Numbered from the stretch's first letter, positions 51,403 to 60,411 are shown. The stretch: 64,000 nt of DNA from SG-bin7 sp964498095 (GCA_964498095.1 CAZCFY010000002.1:62001-126000); one strand, 5' to 3'. Notes: a model not told the origin generated them from the sequence alone. Translations and numbers: made by a program.

Positions 51403-53714
51403 GAAATTTACTTTTTATATTGTTGATTCTTGTAACCACACCCGCTTTAGCGCTGGATATTTTTGGGCGTGATGCCGCCAGTGGCGGGCAGGGCTCACGT
51501 AATGGTCTAGTGGCACTTTACAATTTTAAAGGTACGCGCGCTAATGGTGCCGTTGTTCCCGCAAATATAGTCGCCGACGAATCCGGCGTAGGAACACCAC
51601 TGGACCTCACCATCACTGACCTTACGCGCGCCACGCGTACTTGTGCAGAGTTTGTATTTGATCCGGTTTCAAATCAGCTACAAACGGTTTGTAGTATTGA
51701 TTTCTTAGCTGAGGGTGCCGTTGCGAAAAGTTTATCCGACGCCACAAAAATTACTTCCCAATGCCAATCGACAAACGAAATGCAGGTTGAAGTTTGGTTG
51801 AAAAATGACCGGGATGATGATCCACGTATCCGCAATATGATGGTGCCTCTTAAAATCGTTACGATGAGCTCGCCTACCGGTAGCAGCGAAACAATCAATG
51901 GAAGCACTACATATCGCGGCGGATCCAATGACGCCAATTTCTTTTTAGGTTATAACTATAATGATGCCGCTCAATATTTAGCGTCAGTGAGATCTGGTCC
52001 CCGCCAAACGCGTGCAGCTACGATGAATGATGGCTTGGTAGAGTTTAACCGTTATCGCGTGGAAAATGGCCATACCGTAGCAACCTCCGGCGATAACGCT
52101 GATTTAAAAATTTTGGAAAAAGAGAAATTCCAGCATGTGATCTTTAACCGTAATTCGCGGGGGGAAGTTCGTCTTTACGTAAGTTCAGCCAGTTTAACGG
52201 CACAGGGTACGGTTCCTGTTTTACGTCAACAAGTGGCGGGAGCCGCCAACGCTAATTTTTCGGGTTGGGGAAGTAATCTTGTTTTGTCTCTCGGTAACGA
52301 GCCTACTTTTAGCGATGCCACCGCGCCGCGTATTTCTAATAATAGCGCAAACCGCACGGAAAGCCGTAATTGGCGCGGTCAAATTTATATGCTCGCGGTT
52401 TACTGCCGGGCCCATAGTGACCAAGATATTTTGGGTGCCGCGGCGCCGAGTGCTAACTTTTTATCGATTCCACCAAATCCGAATGTGACTCTTACACCGC
52501 TACACACGCAAGCGGCGCAACTCTACACTCGTATTACTGGCGTAAAAATTCCCGCAACGGCGCCAATTATTTCTGGCATAAATGATGCCCGCGTTCCGCA
52601 GCAAACAGTCACACGTGGAATGGTTCAATATCTTCAAGATGGCCAACCTTTGCAGGCGGCACTATTGGCGACCCAGGAAGACAGCTTTTATAATACAACC
52701 GTAAGAGATTTTGCAAAACGAATGTCGACACGCGATGAGACAGTTAATACTCCACTTAATGATCTTGTCGCTACCGTTATCGGAGTTGCGGCTAACGAAA
52801 AAGACGCCCGCCTTTTATTAACTGGAAATTTCTATTATATGGGAGATCCCGCGACCACGGCGTTACCCAATGATTTGCAGCGCGACCTTTTGACTTCTAA
52901 CAACCACTACGAATCCATGGAAAGAGTAGGGTATAACTTGCGCCGGGTATTAAAACGCATGGATGGCCAAAAAGTATTTACAGGTACAACAATTGTTGAT
53001 CATCCAGATCCCGCTGGTCTAATTACCTCACGGGCTTTTATGGCCGCTCACGCTGTGGCGGGAACAAATCGCCGGCTCGTAGAATTCGCATTCCGCGAAT
53101 TTATGTGCATACCAATCGCGGGCTGGGCAGATTCCACGGGGCCAGATAATTATATTGGCCGCGACGTGGACCGCTTCCCTGGCGGCGATCATGCGAAATT
53201 CTTAACGACCTGCCGAAGCTGTCACTCAAACATGGATGGCTTGCGGGGCGCCTTCGCTAAATTTAATTTTGCCGACAATTTCGTTAAATACGCACCGCTG
53301 ATGCCCGTAGTAACCGACCCTGACGACGAAGGTGCCACTAACATGTGTCAAAACCCCACGGGAATCGCGTGTAAAATGAATCGCAATTTCGACACCTTTC
53401 CTGGAGGTTATGTCACGACTGATGACAGCTGGGTAAATAATGCCAATAGAAATTCAAATGGCGCTTATTTTGGTTGGGGTTCGACTCTAAGCGGGCGCGG
53501 CGTGCGGGCACTTGCAAGCACCATGGCGGCGACGAAATCTTTTTCTAGTTGCATGGCCAAGCGCGCCTTCCGTTCGGTTTGTAAACGCGAGGCCACAAGT
53601 TTTGATTCCGCGCTCATCGATCAAGTAAGTTTGGATTTTGTAAATGAACAATATAATTTAGAGAGATTATTTGCGCGTATTGCAATTTCGCGCGAGTGCA
53701 TGGGGGATTTATGA
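51399..53714 (+). CDS. secreted LamG-like protein with DUF1588-like CXXCH region
   Basis: The 771-residue product starts at a GTG and has a signal peptide ending in ALA. The N-terminal third (GLVALYNFKG to the WRGQIYMLAVYC strand) resembles a LamG/concanavalin-like jelly roll. The C-terminal half carries AGLITSRAFMAAHA, RREF-type helices and CRSCHSNMDGLRGAFAKFNF near residue 604. That order resembles the DUF1588/DUF1585 part of planctomycete and myxobacterial secreted proteins, where CxxCH and MDP occur in sequence. It has many cysteines. Overlaps of 4 bases join it to both neighbours. The exact function is unknown. Confidence 0.72.
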   Translation: MRNLLFILLILVTTPALALDIFGRDAASGGQGSRNGLVALYNFKGTRANGAVVPANIVADESGVGTPLDLTITDLTRATRTCAEFVFDPVSNQLQTVCSIDFLAEGAVAKSLSDATKITSQCQSTNEMQVEVWLKNDRDDDPRIRNMMVPLKIVTMSSPTGSSETINGSTTYRGGSNDANFFLGYNYNDAAQYLASVRSGPRQTRAATMNDGLVEFNRYRVENGHTVATSGDNADLKILEKEKFQHVIFNRNSRGEVRLYVSSASLTAQGTVPVLRQQVAGAANANFSGWGSNLVLSLGNEPTFSDATAPRISNNSANRTESRNWRGQIYMLAVYCRAHSDQDILGAAAPSANFLSIPPNPNVTLTPLHTQAAQLYTRITGVKIPATAPIISGINDARVPQQTVTRGMVQYLQDGQPLQAALLATQEDSFYNTTVRDFAKRMSTRDETVNTPLNDLVATVIGVAANEKDARLLLTGNFYYMGDPATTALPNDLQRDLLTSNNHYESMERVGYNLRRVLKRMDGQKVFTGTTIVDHPDPAGLITSRAFMAAHAVAGTNRRLVEFAFREFMCIPIAGWADSTGPDNYIGRDVDRFPGGDHAKFLTTCRSCHSNMDGLRGAFAKFNFADNFVKYAPLMPVVTDPDDEGATNMCQNPTGIACKMNRNFDTFPGGYVTTDDSWVNNANRNSNGAYFGWGSTLSGRGVRALASTMAATKSFSSCMAKRAFRSVCKREATSFDSALIDQVSLDFVNEQYNLERLFARIAISRECMGDL

Positions 53715-54352
53715 AAAGAAAAATAATGAGCCTAACTTTTGTGGCGCTCATACTCGGGGCTATGGGCTCAGGAATATTTTTCTACCAAGGCTGTGGCAAT
53801 GAAATGGCGTCAGGAAATTCAGCAACGATGTGTACCCCAGGAGCCGCCGGTGCACCTATCGACAAAAACTATGATGTTGTTCCGGGAGAGCAAACTGTAT
53901 CGGTCGCTTACGGCCGCCCGCTTTTAGATTCCATGGTAGCGTGTACCGGAATAGGCCAACCAAGTACCCGCACGCTAAATGAATGGACAGCCCGCAATCA
54001 GAGTTTATCTGAGTACGGGAGTCTAACGGAGGTTTCGGGCGCCATGATGATGGCTGTAGCCGCCGTTGCGGGAGAAGTTTGCCGCGATCTATTGGATAAG
54101 GAAATTCCGCTGACAAACGGGTCACGCGGTATTTTTGCCAATGTTGATTTTGCAAAAGGCGGTAGCATGTCAGTTGCTGAAATTAATTCGGCGGCCGATA
54201 TGCTTGGAATTTCGTGTTGGCAGCGCTTGCCGACTTTAGATGAGAAATCAATGATCGAAACCGCAGTTAATCAGCTCAGCGCAAGTACAGAGCTGGGAGC
54301 TTTAAGTTTATGTACTTCCATGCTTGGCAGCTTAGCTGCCATTGCGCAATAG
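53711..54352 (+). CDS. lipoprotein of unknown function in redox operon
   Basis: The 213-residue product has a signal peptide with lipobox FYQGC. The mature part has several cysteines in non-CXXCH contexts and is mainly helical (EVSGAMMMAVAAVAGEVCRDLL), with no recognised domain. GGGGGA precedes the ATG, which overlaps the previous stop (ATGA). It may be a small accessory of the Tat-exported protein encoded next, since its position between the DUF1588-like and DUF1501-like genes is tight. Confidence 0.75.
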   Translation: MKRKIMSLTFVALILGAMGSGIFFYQGCGNEMASGNSATMCTPGAAGAPIDKNYDVVPGEQTVSVAYGRPLLDSMVACTGIGQPSTRTLNEWTARNQSLSEYGSLTEVSGAMMMAVAAVAGEVCRDLLDKEIPLTNGSRGIFANVDFAKGGSMSVAEINSAADMLGISCWQRLPTLDEKSMIETAVNQLSASTELGALSLCTSMLGSLAAIAQ

Positions 54353-54365
54353 GATCGGGGATGAT

Positions 54366-55853
54366 ATGAAACTTTTTGGAAAATATAAATCTATTCGCGA
54401 GATGCTAGAAAAAGAAGACTCTAAGGAGCTTGCCAAGCGCTTTCCCCATGGCAAGCCCATTACTCGCCGCGATCTCTTAAAAGCGGGTGCCCTGCAATTT
54501 GCGGCGACCATGACGGCGCCGACTTTATTTGAAATCTTGCTTAACGCCGAAGTGGCCAGGGCCCAGGCGTGTCTACAGGCGCCAACGTTTGTGGGACTAA
54601 AATTAAACGGTGGGGCGGCGATGCTTGGCAATTTTGTGGCTATGGCGCAAAATCGCGACTACTTATCCACTTACGAGCAATTAGGACTCGGTACGCGTAC
54701 GCAAATTTCGGCGCGGGTAACGAATGCGTTTGGAGAAGCTAAGTTTTTTGACGGCTCCCAATTTTTGGCGGGAATTCAGACTACGGCAGCGGCGACAACT
54801 TTAGCGAGTACTTCATTTGTTGGAATTCCCGTTGCAAGTAATGATGACACCGACCAAAACCCTTTTGACGTTACTTATTTTATAAGTAAGTTTGGCGTCG
54901 TCGGAAATATTTTGCCAAATCTAGGGCGCCGGCAATCATTAACTGGAATTGCGCAACAACCCGCCTTAGCAAAAACGCCGCCGACACCCTTAAGTGTTGG
55001 CAGTCTCGCAGATATCTCCAATGCGCTTTCGGTCCAGGGCAGTCTTGCGGTTTTAAGTGACGCTCAAAAAGTAAGTGTATTTAACGCCATAAATAAACTT
55101 AGCGAGTCCCAAGCGAGAACTCTCGCCAGCAATACGGGTGGGACGGTTTTACAACAATTGGTAAATCAGGCGACATCACAAAATATGAGTCTGGTTTCGA
55201 GTTCCACAAATGGTATTGATCCGTTGCAGGACACAGCGGTGAGCGCGCGTTTTAATACTATCTGGGCTAATGCTAATAATCAAAATATGCAAAATCAAAA
55301 TGCGGGTGCCATGGAAAGAGTTTTTGGCACCATGGTTTACAACACCTTAAGAGGAAATGCCGGAACCTGCAATATGGATATGGGTGGTTATGATTATCAC
55401 GGGCAAGGACGGGCCACTCAAGACGCGCAGGATTTAGCGGCAGGACGCGTGATGGGACAAATTTTAGAATCGGCGGCAGCGATGCAAAGACCAGTCATGC
55501 TAATGGTAACAAGTGACGGCGCGGTCGGAGCTCCCGCCGGTTCGGGCCCCGGTGCTGCTTTTACTTCGGACCGGGGACAGGGAGGATGCATATATTTATT
55601 TGCATACCATCCGTTACGACGGCCGCCAGCTACGGACCGAAATGGCCGAGCTGATCATCAAGTTGGACAGTTAGCGGGACAAGCCGCGGTTGATACAACT
55701 TTTTTAACGGGTAATGATCCCGCTCTGGCAGGACTTGCGGCTTTTGCGAATTTTGCCTCGTTTGCGGGAAATCTTGGCGCGTTCTTTTCGATTTCAGGAA
55801 ATGTTTGGAATCAAGATCAAGTGGAACAAGTAGTACGTTTGAGGAAGGTATAA
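54366..55853 (+). CDS. Tat-exported DUF1501-like protein
   Basis: The 495-residue product has a twin-arginine signal: TRRDLLKAG, a hydrophobic stretch and AxA cleavage at EVARA. The mature part shows GGYDYHGQ with RATQDAQDLAAGRVMGQIL, similar in place to the D-THSNQ and following helix of DUF1501 (sulfatase-like) proteins, and PVMLMVTSDGAVG, resembling the TSDGA/'VVMSEFGR' strand. Tat export implies folding or cofactor insertion in the cytoplasm. DUF1501 members pair with DUF1588-type genes in planctomycetes, which matches the neighbour two genes upstream. The family call is by pattern only. GGGGAT precedes the ATG. Confidence 0.62.
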   Translation: MKLFGKYKSIREMLEKEDSKELAKRFPHGKPITRRDLLKAGALQFAATMTAPTLFEILLNAEVARAQACLQAPTFVGLKLNGGAAMLGNFVAMAQNRDYLSTYEQLGLGTRTQISARVTNAFGEAKFFDGSQFLAGIQTTAAATTLASTSFVGIPVASNDDTDQNPFDVTYFISKFGVVGNILPNLGRRQSLTGIAQQPALAKTPPTPLSVGSLADISNALSVQGSLAVLSDAQKVSVFNAINKLSESQARTLASNTGGTVLQQLVNQATSQNMSLVSSSTNGIDPLQDTAVSARFNTIWANANNQNMQNQNAGAMERVFGTMVYNTLRGNAGTCNMDMGGYDYHGQGRATQDAQDLAAGRVMGQILESAAAMQRPVMLMVTSDGAVGAPAGSGPGAAFTSDRGQGGCIYLFAYHPLRRPPATDRNGRADHQVGQLAGQAAVDTTFLTGNDPALAGLAAFANFASFAGNLGAFFSISGNVWNQDQVEQVVRLRKV

Positions 55854-55861
55854 TTTATTAA

Positions 55862-57493
55862 ATGAAATTTATTTTAGGGCTGAGTTTTATTTTTATTTTG
55901 GTTGTGGGGTACAGTAATTGTTCTCCCGATCACGAATTAGGTTCGGCGTCGTCTACAGGTACTAATTATTGGAGCTGCGGCGATGCGCTCGATAATTTGT
56001 CACTATTTAGCCGAACCTATCAGCCATTTTTAATGAATAACTGTGCGGCTTGTCACTCTGGCGGTGGACCGGGACCTGGGGCATTTGCGTCGAGTGGAGT
56101 GCAGTTGGCTTACGATAGCTTTTCAGCTCTCGGATTTTCGCGCATTAATGCGCGCGCCTTAGACGGCCACAGTACCGGATCGGGGCCACAACATACTTCG
56201 TCTATTAATTCGATTACTTCTTACTATATTGAAGGAATAGATACTATTGAACGGTGCCAAGCGACGGGAACAGATCAATTGACGCAAGACCAAGACGATC
56301 CCTCCCGCTGGCGTACGCGCAGTAAACCCATTAACCCGAATATTGATAGCCCGACAACAGTATCTTGGGATTTATCTTCGGAAATTATTCCAAATGGAAA
56401 TTACAACGCTGCGGACTTTGCGGGCGTTACTCTTTCGGCGCGCGTGGAGATCTTTCAGCGCCCTGGCGTTTTTGCATATGTAATTTCTAATCCTACTCTA
56501 TCGACGTCAAACTCCGACATTCGAATTGAGAGTTTGCTATTTAAAGTCAACGGTACGTCAAGCCCCGCACAACGGGCCTTTTATTTCGTGGACCGCGGCA
56601 TCCGTATTGGTACCGAGCGAATTTCCGGTGGCGCCATGGTGATCTTGGGTGACGTGCGTACCACAGATGTACTGTCTGTTTCCATTGGTAAATTAGAGCG
56701 GGTAACGTTGCCGCCGCCCATTTTGGGACCCGAAGTAAGCTTTGGATTAGCAAGCCAAACAGTGAATGAAGACTATCAAATTGTGAATATCCCCGTGGTA
56801 CTTTCTAAGCCGTGGGATGTTCCAACTTCGGCAGAAATTGTTTTTGGCACGGATACTACAATTAAAGATCAATGTTGCCGCACGACGATTAATGATAATG
56901 GGCAAACAATAAATGTGAATCACTTCGACCGCGATATACAAGATTATGACATCGATCCTCTTTTGCCTATTAATAGCCGATTATTGTATGAGGCGGTAAA
57001 TGTTCGCGGCCGCTATCTGGTTACCTTTGCCATTGGTGAAACCAGCAAAAACCTACGAATTAAAATTGTTCATGATGATCGTGATGAGCAAAATGAAGTT
57101 TTGCACTTACGAATTGATGCCGCGAAACTAAATGGTTTACGCGCGGCCAATACTTTGCAGGACTTCCGTCTAACAATTACCGATAACGACGAACCTTTTG
57201 CGGGAACGGCTTTATCTTATTCGGCACTTCTGAATAATGGTGGAATTTTGGCGAACGAATGTTTGCGTTGCCATAACTCGGTACTTAACCGTGGCGGCTA
57301 CGACATAACCAATTACGAGCAGCTTGTGCGTAAAGCTATCTTAAGACCTGGAGACCCCACGAACAGCTTAATGTTTTTACGGATGGACGCAAATATTCCA
57401 GGCCTAGATCCAATGCCCTTAACGGGTTTGATCGACGCTTCTCAACGTTTTGACGTAAAACAATGGATCCTTCAGGGCGCACCTAACAACTAA
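55862..57493 (+). CDS. di-haem lipoprotein with Calx-beta domain
   Basis: The 543-residue product has a signal peptide with lipobox GYSNC. A first CXXCH (CAACH) is near residue 60 and a second (CLRCH) near residue 476. Between them a Calx-beta-type domain runs from VSFGLASQTVNEDYQIVNIPVVLS to LTITDNDEP, a calcium-binding immunoglobulin-like fold. The last part, PGDPTNSLMFLRMD and DPMPLTG, repeats the PSCyt1-like pattern with a methionine ligand, as in the first gene of the operon. It lies 8 bases after the Tat-exported gene. An electron-transfer role on the cell surface is inferred. Confidence 0.8.
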   Translation: MKFILGLSFIFILVVGYSNCSPDHELGSASSTGTNYWSCGDALDNLSLFSRTYQPFLMNNCAACHSGGGPGPGAFASSGVQLAYDSFSALGFSRINARALDGHSTGSGPQHTSSINSITSYYIEGIDTIERCQATGTDQLTQDQDDPSRWRTRSKPINPNIDSPTTVSWDLSSEIIPNGNYNAADFAGVTLSARVEIFQRPGVFAYVISNPTLSTSNSDIRIESLLFKVNGTSSPAQRAFYFVDRGIRIGTERISGGAMVILGDVRTTDVLSVSIGKLERVTLPPPILGPEVSFGLASQTVNEDYQIVNIPVVLSKPWDVPTSAEIVFGTDTTIKDQCCRTTINDNGQTINVNHFDRDIQDYDIDPLLPINSRLLYEAVNVRGRYLVTFAIGETSKNLRIKIVHDDRDEQNEVLHLRIDAAKLNGLRAANTLQDFRLTITDNDEPFAGTALSYSALLNNGGILANECLRCHNSVLNRGGYDITNYEQLVRKAILRPGDPTNSLMFLRMDANIPGLDPMPLTGLIDASQRFDVKQWILQGAPNN

Positions 57494-57503
57494 ATTGACT
57501 GGC

Positions 57504-57534
57504 CTCCCCAATGGTAGGAAAATTTTAGGGGGAG
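57504..57534 (+). promoter_or_regulatory. inverted repeat overlapping the ribosome site of the cytochrome-barrel gene
   Basis: CTCCCC (57504-57509) pairs with GGGGAG (57529-57534), and the latter is the ribosome site of the TTG-started gene at 57541. A hairpin in the mRNA would hide that site. The loop is 19 bases, so the structure is modest. Confidence 0.35.
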
Positions 57535-57540
57535 ACCGGC

Positions 57541-59058
57541 TTGCAATTGTTTATAACTCTACTGTTATTTTTAGGTTCTATCGGCGCTAAGGCGGAGCCC
57601 TGGATGTCCAATCGCTACGCGCAGAATTGTTCTTCTTGTCATAGTCCGGGGCGGCTAAATTTGCCAACCAAAGACCGCCGCTGTACTTTGTCTTGCCAGG
57701 CCTGCCACGTAAATCCTAGCGGTGGCGGCATTCGCAATAGTTATGGAGTGTGGAATCAGCAGAGATGGTTACGCTCGTTTAAAACCGAATTTTTGGAAAG
57801 TAAAAATACGCCTGCGCCCTTTCGTTCCCAGGTGTGGGGCAGCAATGTAGGTAAGAATAAGAAATCTGGCGGGAAAGACTCTAAGGAGACGCAAAGAGAT
57901 CAGCGCGACAAAAAAGATTTTCCAATTTTATATATTGTCAAAGAAATTGACTACCGCGAAAAAGACTATGACCGTGGAGATAATCAAGAGCTAATTACCG
58001 CAAAATCCATGAGTGAGTTCTTGGCCCGAGTTCCCGAAGAGGATCCGTATATCCATGAACGCCGCCAATGGGTTTTTGCTGGCGGGAACTTGCGTTTACT
58101 AAATTTTGATCAGAAGGTGACGGCGCCGTCAGGAACCGTAACTTCCGGCAATTATACTTTGCCCATGTCGTTTGACGTAGGAGTGCGCTTAAAGCCATTT
58201 GTTAAAAAGAATCTAAATTTGGTTTTTGAGCACCGCTATTATAATTATCCCGGTCAAAACGGCAACGTGCGCACGAGTCCCGATTGGATTACGGCGGCGG
58301 ATGGATCAAAATCACGTTCGGCTTATGTGCTCATTGATGATTTACCTTTTGCGAGTTACGTGCAGTATGGTCTTTATCGGCCCCTGATGGGCATGAATAC
58401 TCCAGATCACACTTCGCTAGCGCAAAGCATGATGTACACCTACGATACCTCCGATGGCTTAACGAATATTCCCGCCGACGCGGCATTATACGTGGCAAAA
58501 GCGCTGTCGATAGGGACTTCTCCTAACGTACCATTTGCCAATGTTCACCTCATAAAACCTGTGGATAATCCTTCTTTCCCCAATTTTTCGCAAGACGACG
58601 GCTTCGCGGTGAACTTGGGAGGGCGCTTCGTGCGTTATGGTTTTTCGGCTATGCTGTCCTACTGGAATACAAAAGCTAAAATCACCGGTTTTGAAGTGAA
58701 TAAAAAAATGATTGGCCTAAACTTCGGTGGAACCTGGAACAATTTCATCGCTAACGTGGACCTTACGCAAATCGAAAAAGATTATACCGGTGGAACCAGC
58801 GACAAGGGACATGTCCAAACCCTGGAATTAAAATACCGCATGTGGCGTGAAATCTATGCGCAAGTTAATGTGGCGCGCGCCAATACGACCCGTACTCTCA
58901 AAGACGGTACCGCGAGCGAATTTATGTTTGGGTTAAAGTCTTTCTTAACTCCCGGCGCGGAATTTGAAATTTTAAACGTGGCACGCGAGGATGGCTCAGC
59001 TTCCGGTGGGAAGTATTCGCGCAGTCAGTGGCAAATGATGTTAAATCTCTTTTTCTAA
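57541..59058 (+). CDS. di-haem cytochrome fused to a predicted outer-membrane beta-barrel
   Basis: The 505-residue product starts at a TTG with GGGGGAG 7 bases upstream. It has a signal peptide ending in GAKA. The N-terminus carries PWMSNRYAQNCSSCH and, about 25 residues on, LSCQACHVNPSGGG, two haem c motifs. A charged linker (GKNKKSGGKDSKE) follows. The remaining 370 residues alternate in porin fashion (VGVRLKPFVKKNLNLVFEHRYYNYPG, WRE-IYAQVNVAR) and end in the strand QWQMMLNLFF with terminal Phe. A haem domain at the N-terminus of a barrel is the design of Cyc2-type iron oxidases and other porin-cytochromes. The exact family is not established here. Confidence 0.78.
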   Translation: MQLFITLLLFLGSIGAKAEPWMSNRYAQNCSSCHSPGRLNLPTKDRRCTLSCQACHVNPSGGGIRNSYGVWNQQRWLRSFKTEFLESKNTPAPFRSQVWGSNVGKNKKSGGKDSKETQRDQRDKKDFPILYIVKEIDYREKDYDRGDNQELITAKSMSEFLARVPEEDPYIHERRQWVFAGGNLRLLNFDQKVTAPSGTVTSGNYTLPMSFDVGVRLKPFVKKNLNLVFEHRYYNYPGQNGNVRTSPDWITAADGSKSRSAYVLIDDLPFASYVQYGLYRPLMGMNTPDHTSLAQSMMYTYDTSDGLTNIPADAALYVAKALSIGTSPNVPFANVHLIKPVDNPSFPNFSQDDGFAVNLGGRFVRYGFSAMLSYWNTKAKITGFEVNKKMIGLNFGGTWNNFIANVDLTQIEKDYTGGTSDKGHVQTLELKYRMWREIYAQVNVARANTTRTLKDGTASEFMFGLKSFLTPGAEFEILNVAREDGSASGGKYSRSQWQMMLNLFF

Positions 59059-59071
59059 CAGAGTTAATACA

Positions 59072-60394
59072 ATGGAAGAAAAAATTAAGTCTATTCTTGA
59101 ATGCCCTGTCTGCCGCAAATCCGAATTAAATTGTGAACATAAGTTTCCACTCATCAATGGAATTCCCTGGGTGTTTAAATCTACGGAGTCTACTCTTCTC
59201 CAGTGGCAGGCGCGGACAACCAAGCTCTTACAAATGTGCCTGGTGCAAATGGCGCAGCTTGATGATGAACTGTTAAAAGTAGATTTGTTACCAGAAACCA
59301 AAGAGCGCCTCAAAATATTACGCCAAGCGATCGACGAAAATGAAAAGTTTTTGCAGAAGTTTTTGAGCCCCCTATGGCCAAAAAGCCAATCGGAGGTCGC
59401 GCCCAGTTTGGCGCAGGCGTTAGAAGAAAAAGTAGCCTCGCAACAGGCCATAGAAAGTTATTTTAATAATGTTTTCCGTGATTGGGCTTGGCGTACCGGG
59501 GAAAACGAAAAGAGCTTAGAAGCCATTATGGGAGTCCTACCCAAAACATTTAAACCAAAAAAGATGGTTGTTTTAGGTGCCGGAAGTGGCCGTTTGACAG
59601 TGGATTTGCAGACAGAATTAGGAATTGAAGATGCCTTTGCCGTCGATATTAATCCGTTTCTTCTATTCCTCTTTCGAGACCTGATGGCCGGAAAGTCTCA
59701 TGAGCTTTGGGAAATTCCTATTTCGCCCTTGTCACTTGCCAATACGGCGAAAAAGCAAACCTTAAAGACTTCTGGAAAAACAAAAGGCAGTGTACAGTTC
59801 CTATTTGCCGACGCCACAAATTTGCCGTTTAAGAAAAAATCCGTCGATTGCATTTTGACTCCTTGGTTTATCGATATTATCAAACAAGATTTGCGTCAGT
59901 TAATGAGGCGTATTAATAATACGCTTGAACCCGGGGGGCATTGGATTAATTTTGGTCCCTTGGGCTTTAGACACTTTGCCAATGCCGAAAATTATAGTGT
60001 CGAGGAAATCGCCAGCTTACTTGATGAAGAGGGATTTAAACTCATAAAGAAGGATATTACGCCAGTTCCTTACCTCAGCTCGCCACTCAGCGGCCTTGAG
60101 CGCAGCGAAAAGGTTCTAATTTTTTTGGCGGAAAAGAAAAAGGAGTCCAAGTCCGCCGAAAAATACTCACCGTTACCAGAGTGGATTATGGACCCCGCGA
60201 AACCTATAAAACCAAATCGTGATTTAAAATACGAAATTTCGCGCCATCATCTTGGTTTTCAAATTCTGAGTTGCATCGACGGCAAAAACTCAATCCACGG
60301 TATTGCTGGTATGGTGGCTAAGCACTATGGGGTAAACCCGGCCCAGGCCCAAGAAATCGTGACGGGATTTTTAATTGAGAAGTTTGAGGACTAA
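59072..60394 (+). CDS. zinc-ribbon/methyltransferase/PqqD-like fusion protein
   Basis: The 440-residue cytoplasmic product has three parts. Residues 8-35 resemble a Trm112-like ribbon (LECPVCRKS, CEHKFPLINGIPWVF). Residues about 125-345 are a class I SAM methyltransferase: VVLGAGSGRLTVDL is motif I, VDINPFLLFLF is the acidic strand, and PGGHWINFGPLGFRH matches carnosine N-methyltransferase-like (N2227) proteins. Residues about 385-440 resemble PqqD (ILSCIDGKNSIHGIAGMVAKHYGV), a peptide-binding fold. It follows the cytochrome-barrel gene by 13 bases and is probably co-transcribed. A peptide or histidine methylase acting on an operon product is inference. Confidence 0.75.
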   Translation: MEEKIKSILECPVCRKSELNCEHKFPLINGIPWVFKSTESTLLQWQARTTKLLQMCLVQMAQLDDELLKVDLLPETKERLKILRQAIDENEKFLQKFLSPLWPKSQSEVAPSLAQALEEKVASQQAIESYFNNVFRDWAWRTGENEKSLEAIMGVLPKTFKPKKMVVLGAGSGRLTVDLQTELGIEDAFAVDINPFLLFLFRDLMAGKSHELWEIPISPLSLANTAKKQTLKTSGKTKGSVQFLFADATNLPFKKKSVDCILTPWFIDIIKQDLRQLMRRINNTLEPGGHWINFGPLGFRHFANAENYSVEEIASLLDEEGFKLIKKDITPVPYLSSPLSGLERSEKVLIFLAEKKKESKSAEKYSPLPEWIMDPAKPIKPNRDLKYEISRHHLGFQILSCIDGKNSIHGIAGMVAKHYGVNPAQAQEIVTGFLIEKFED

Positions 60395-60411
60395 TTTCGC
60401 ACACGATCGAA

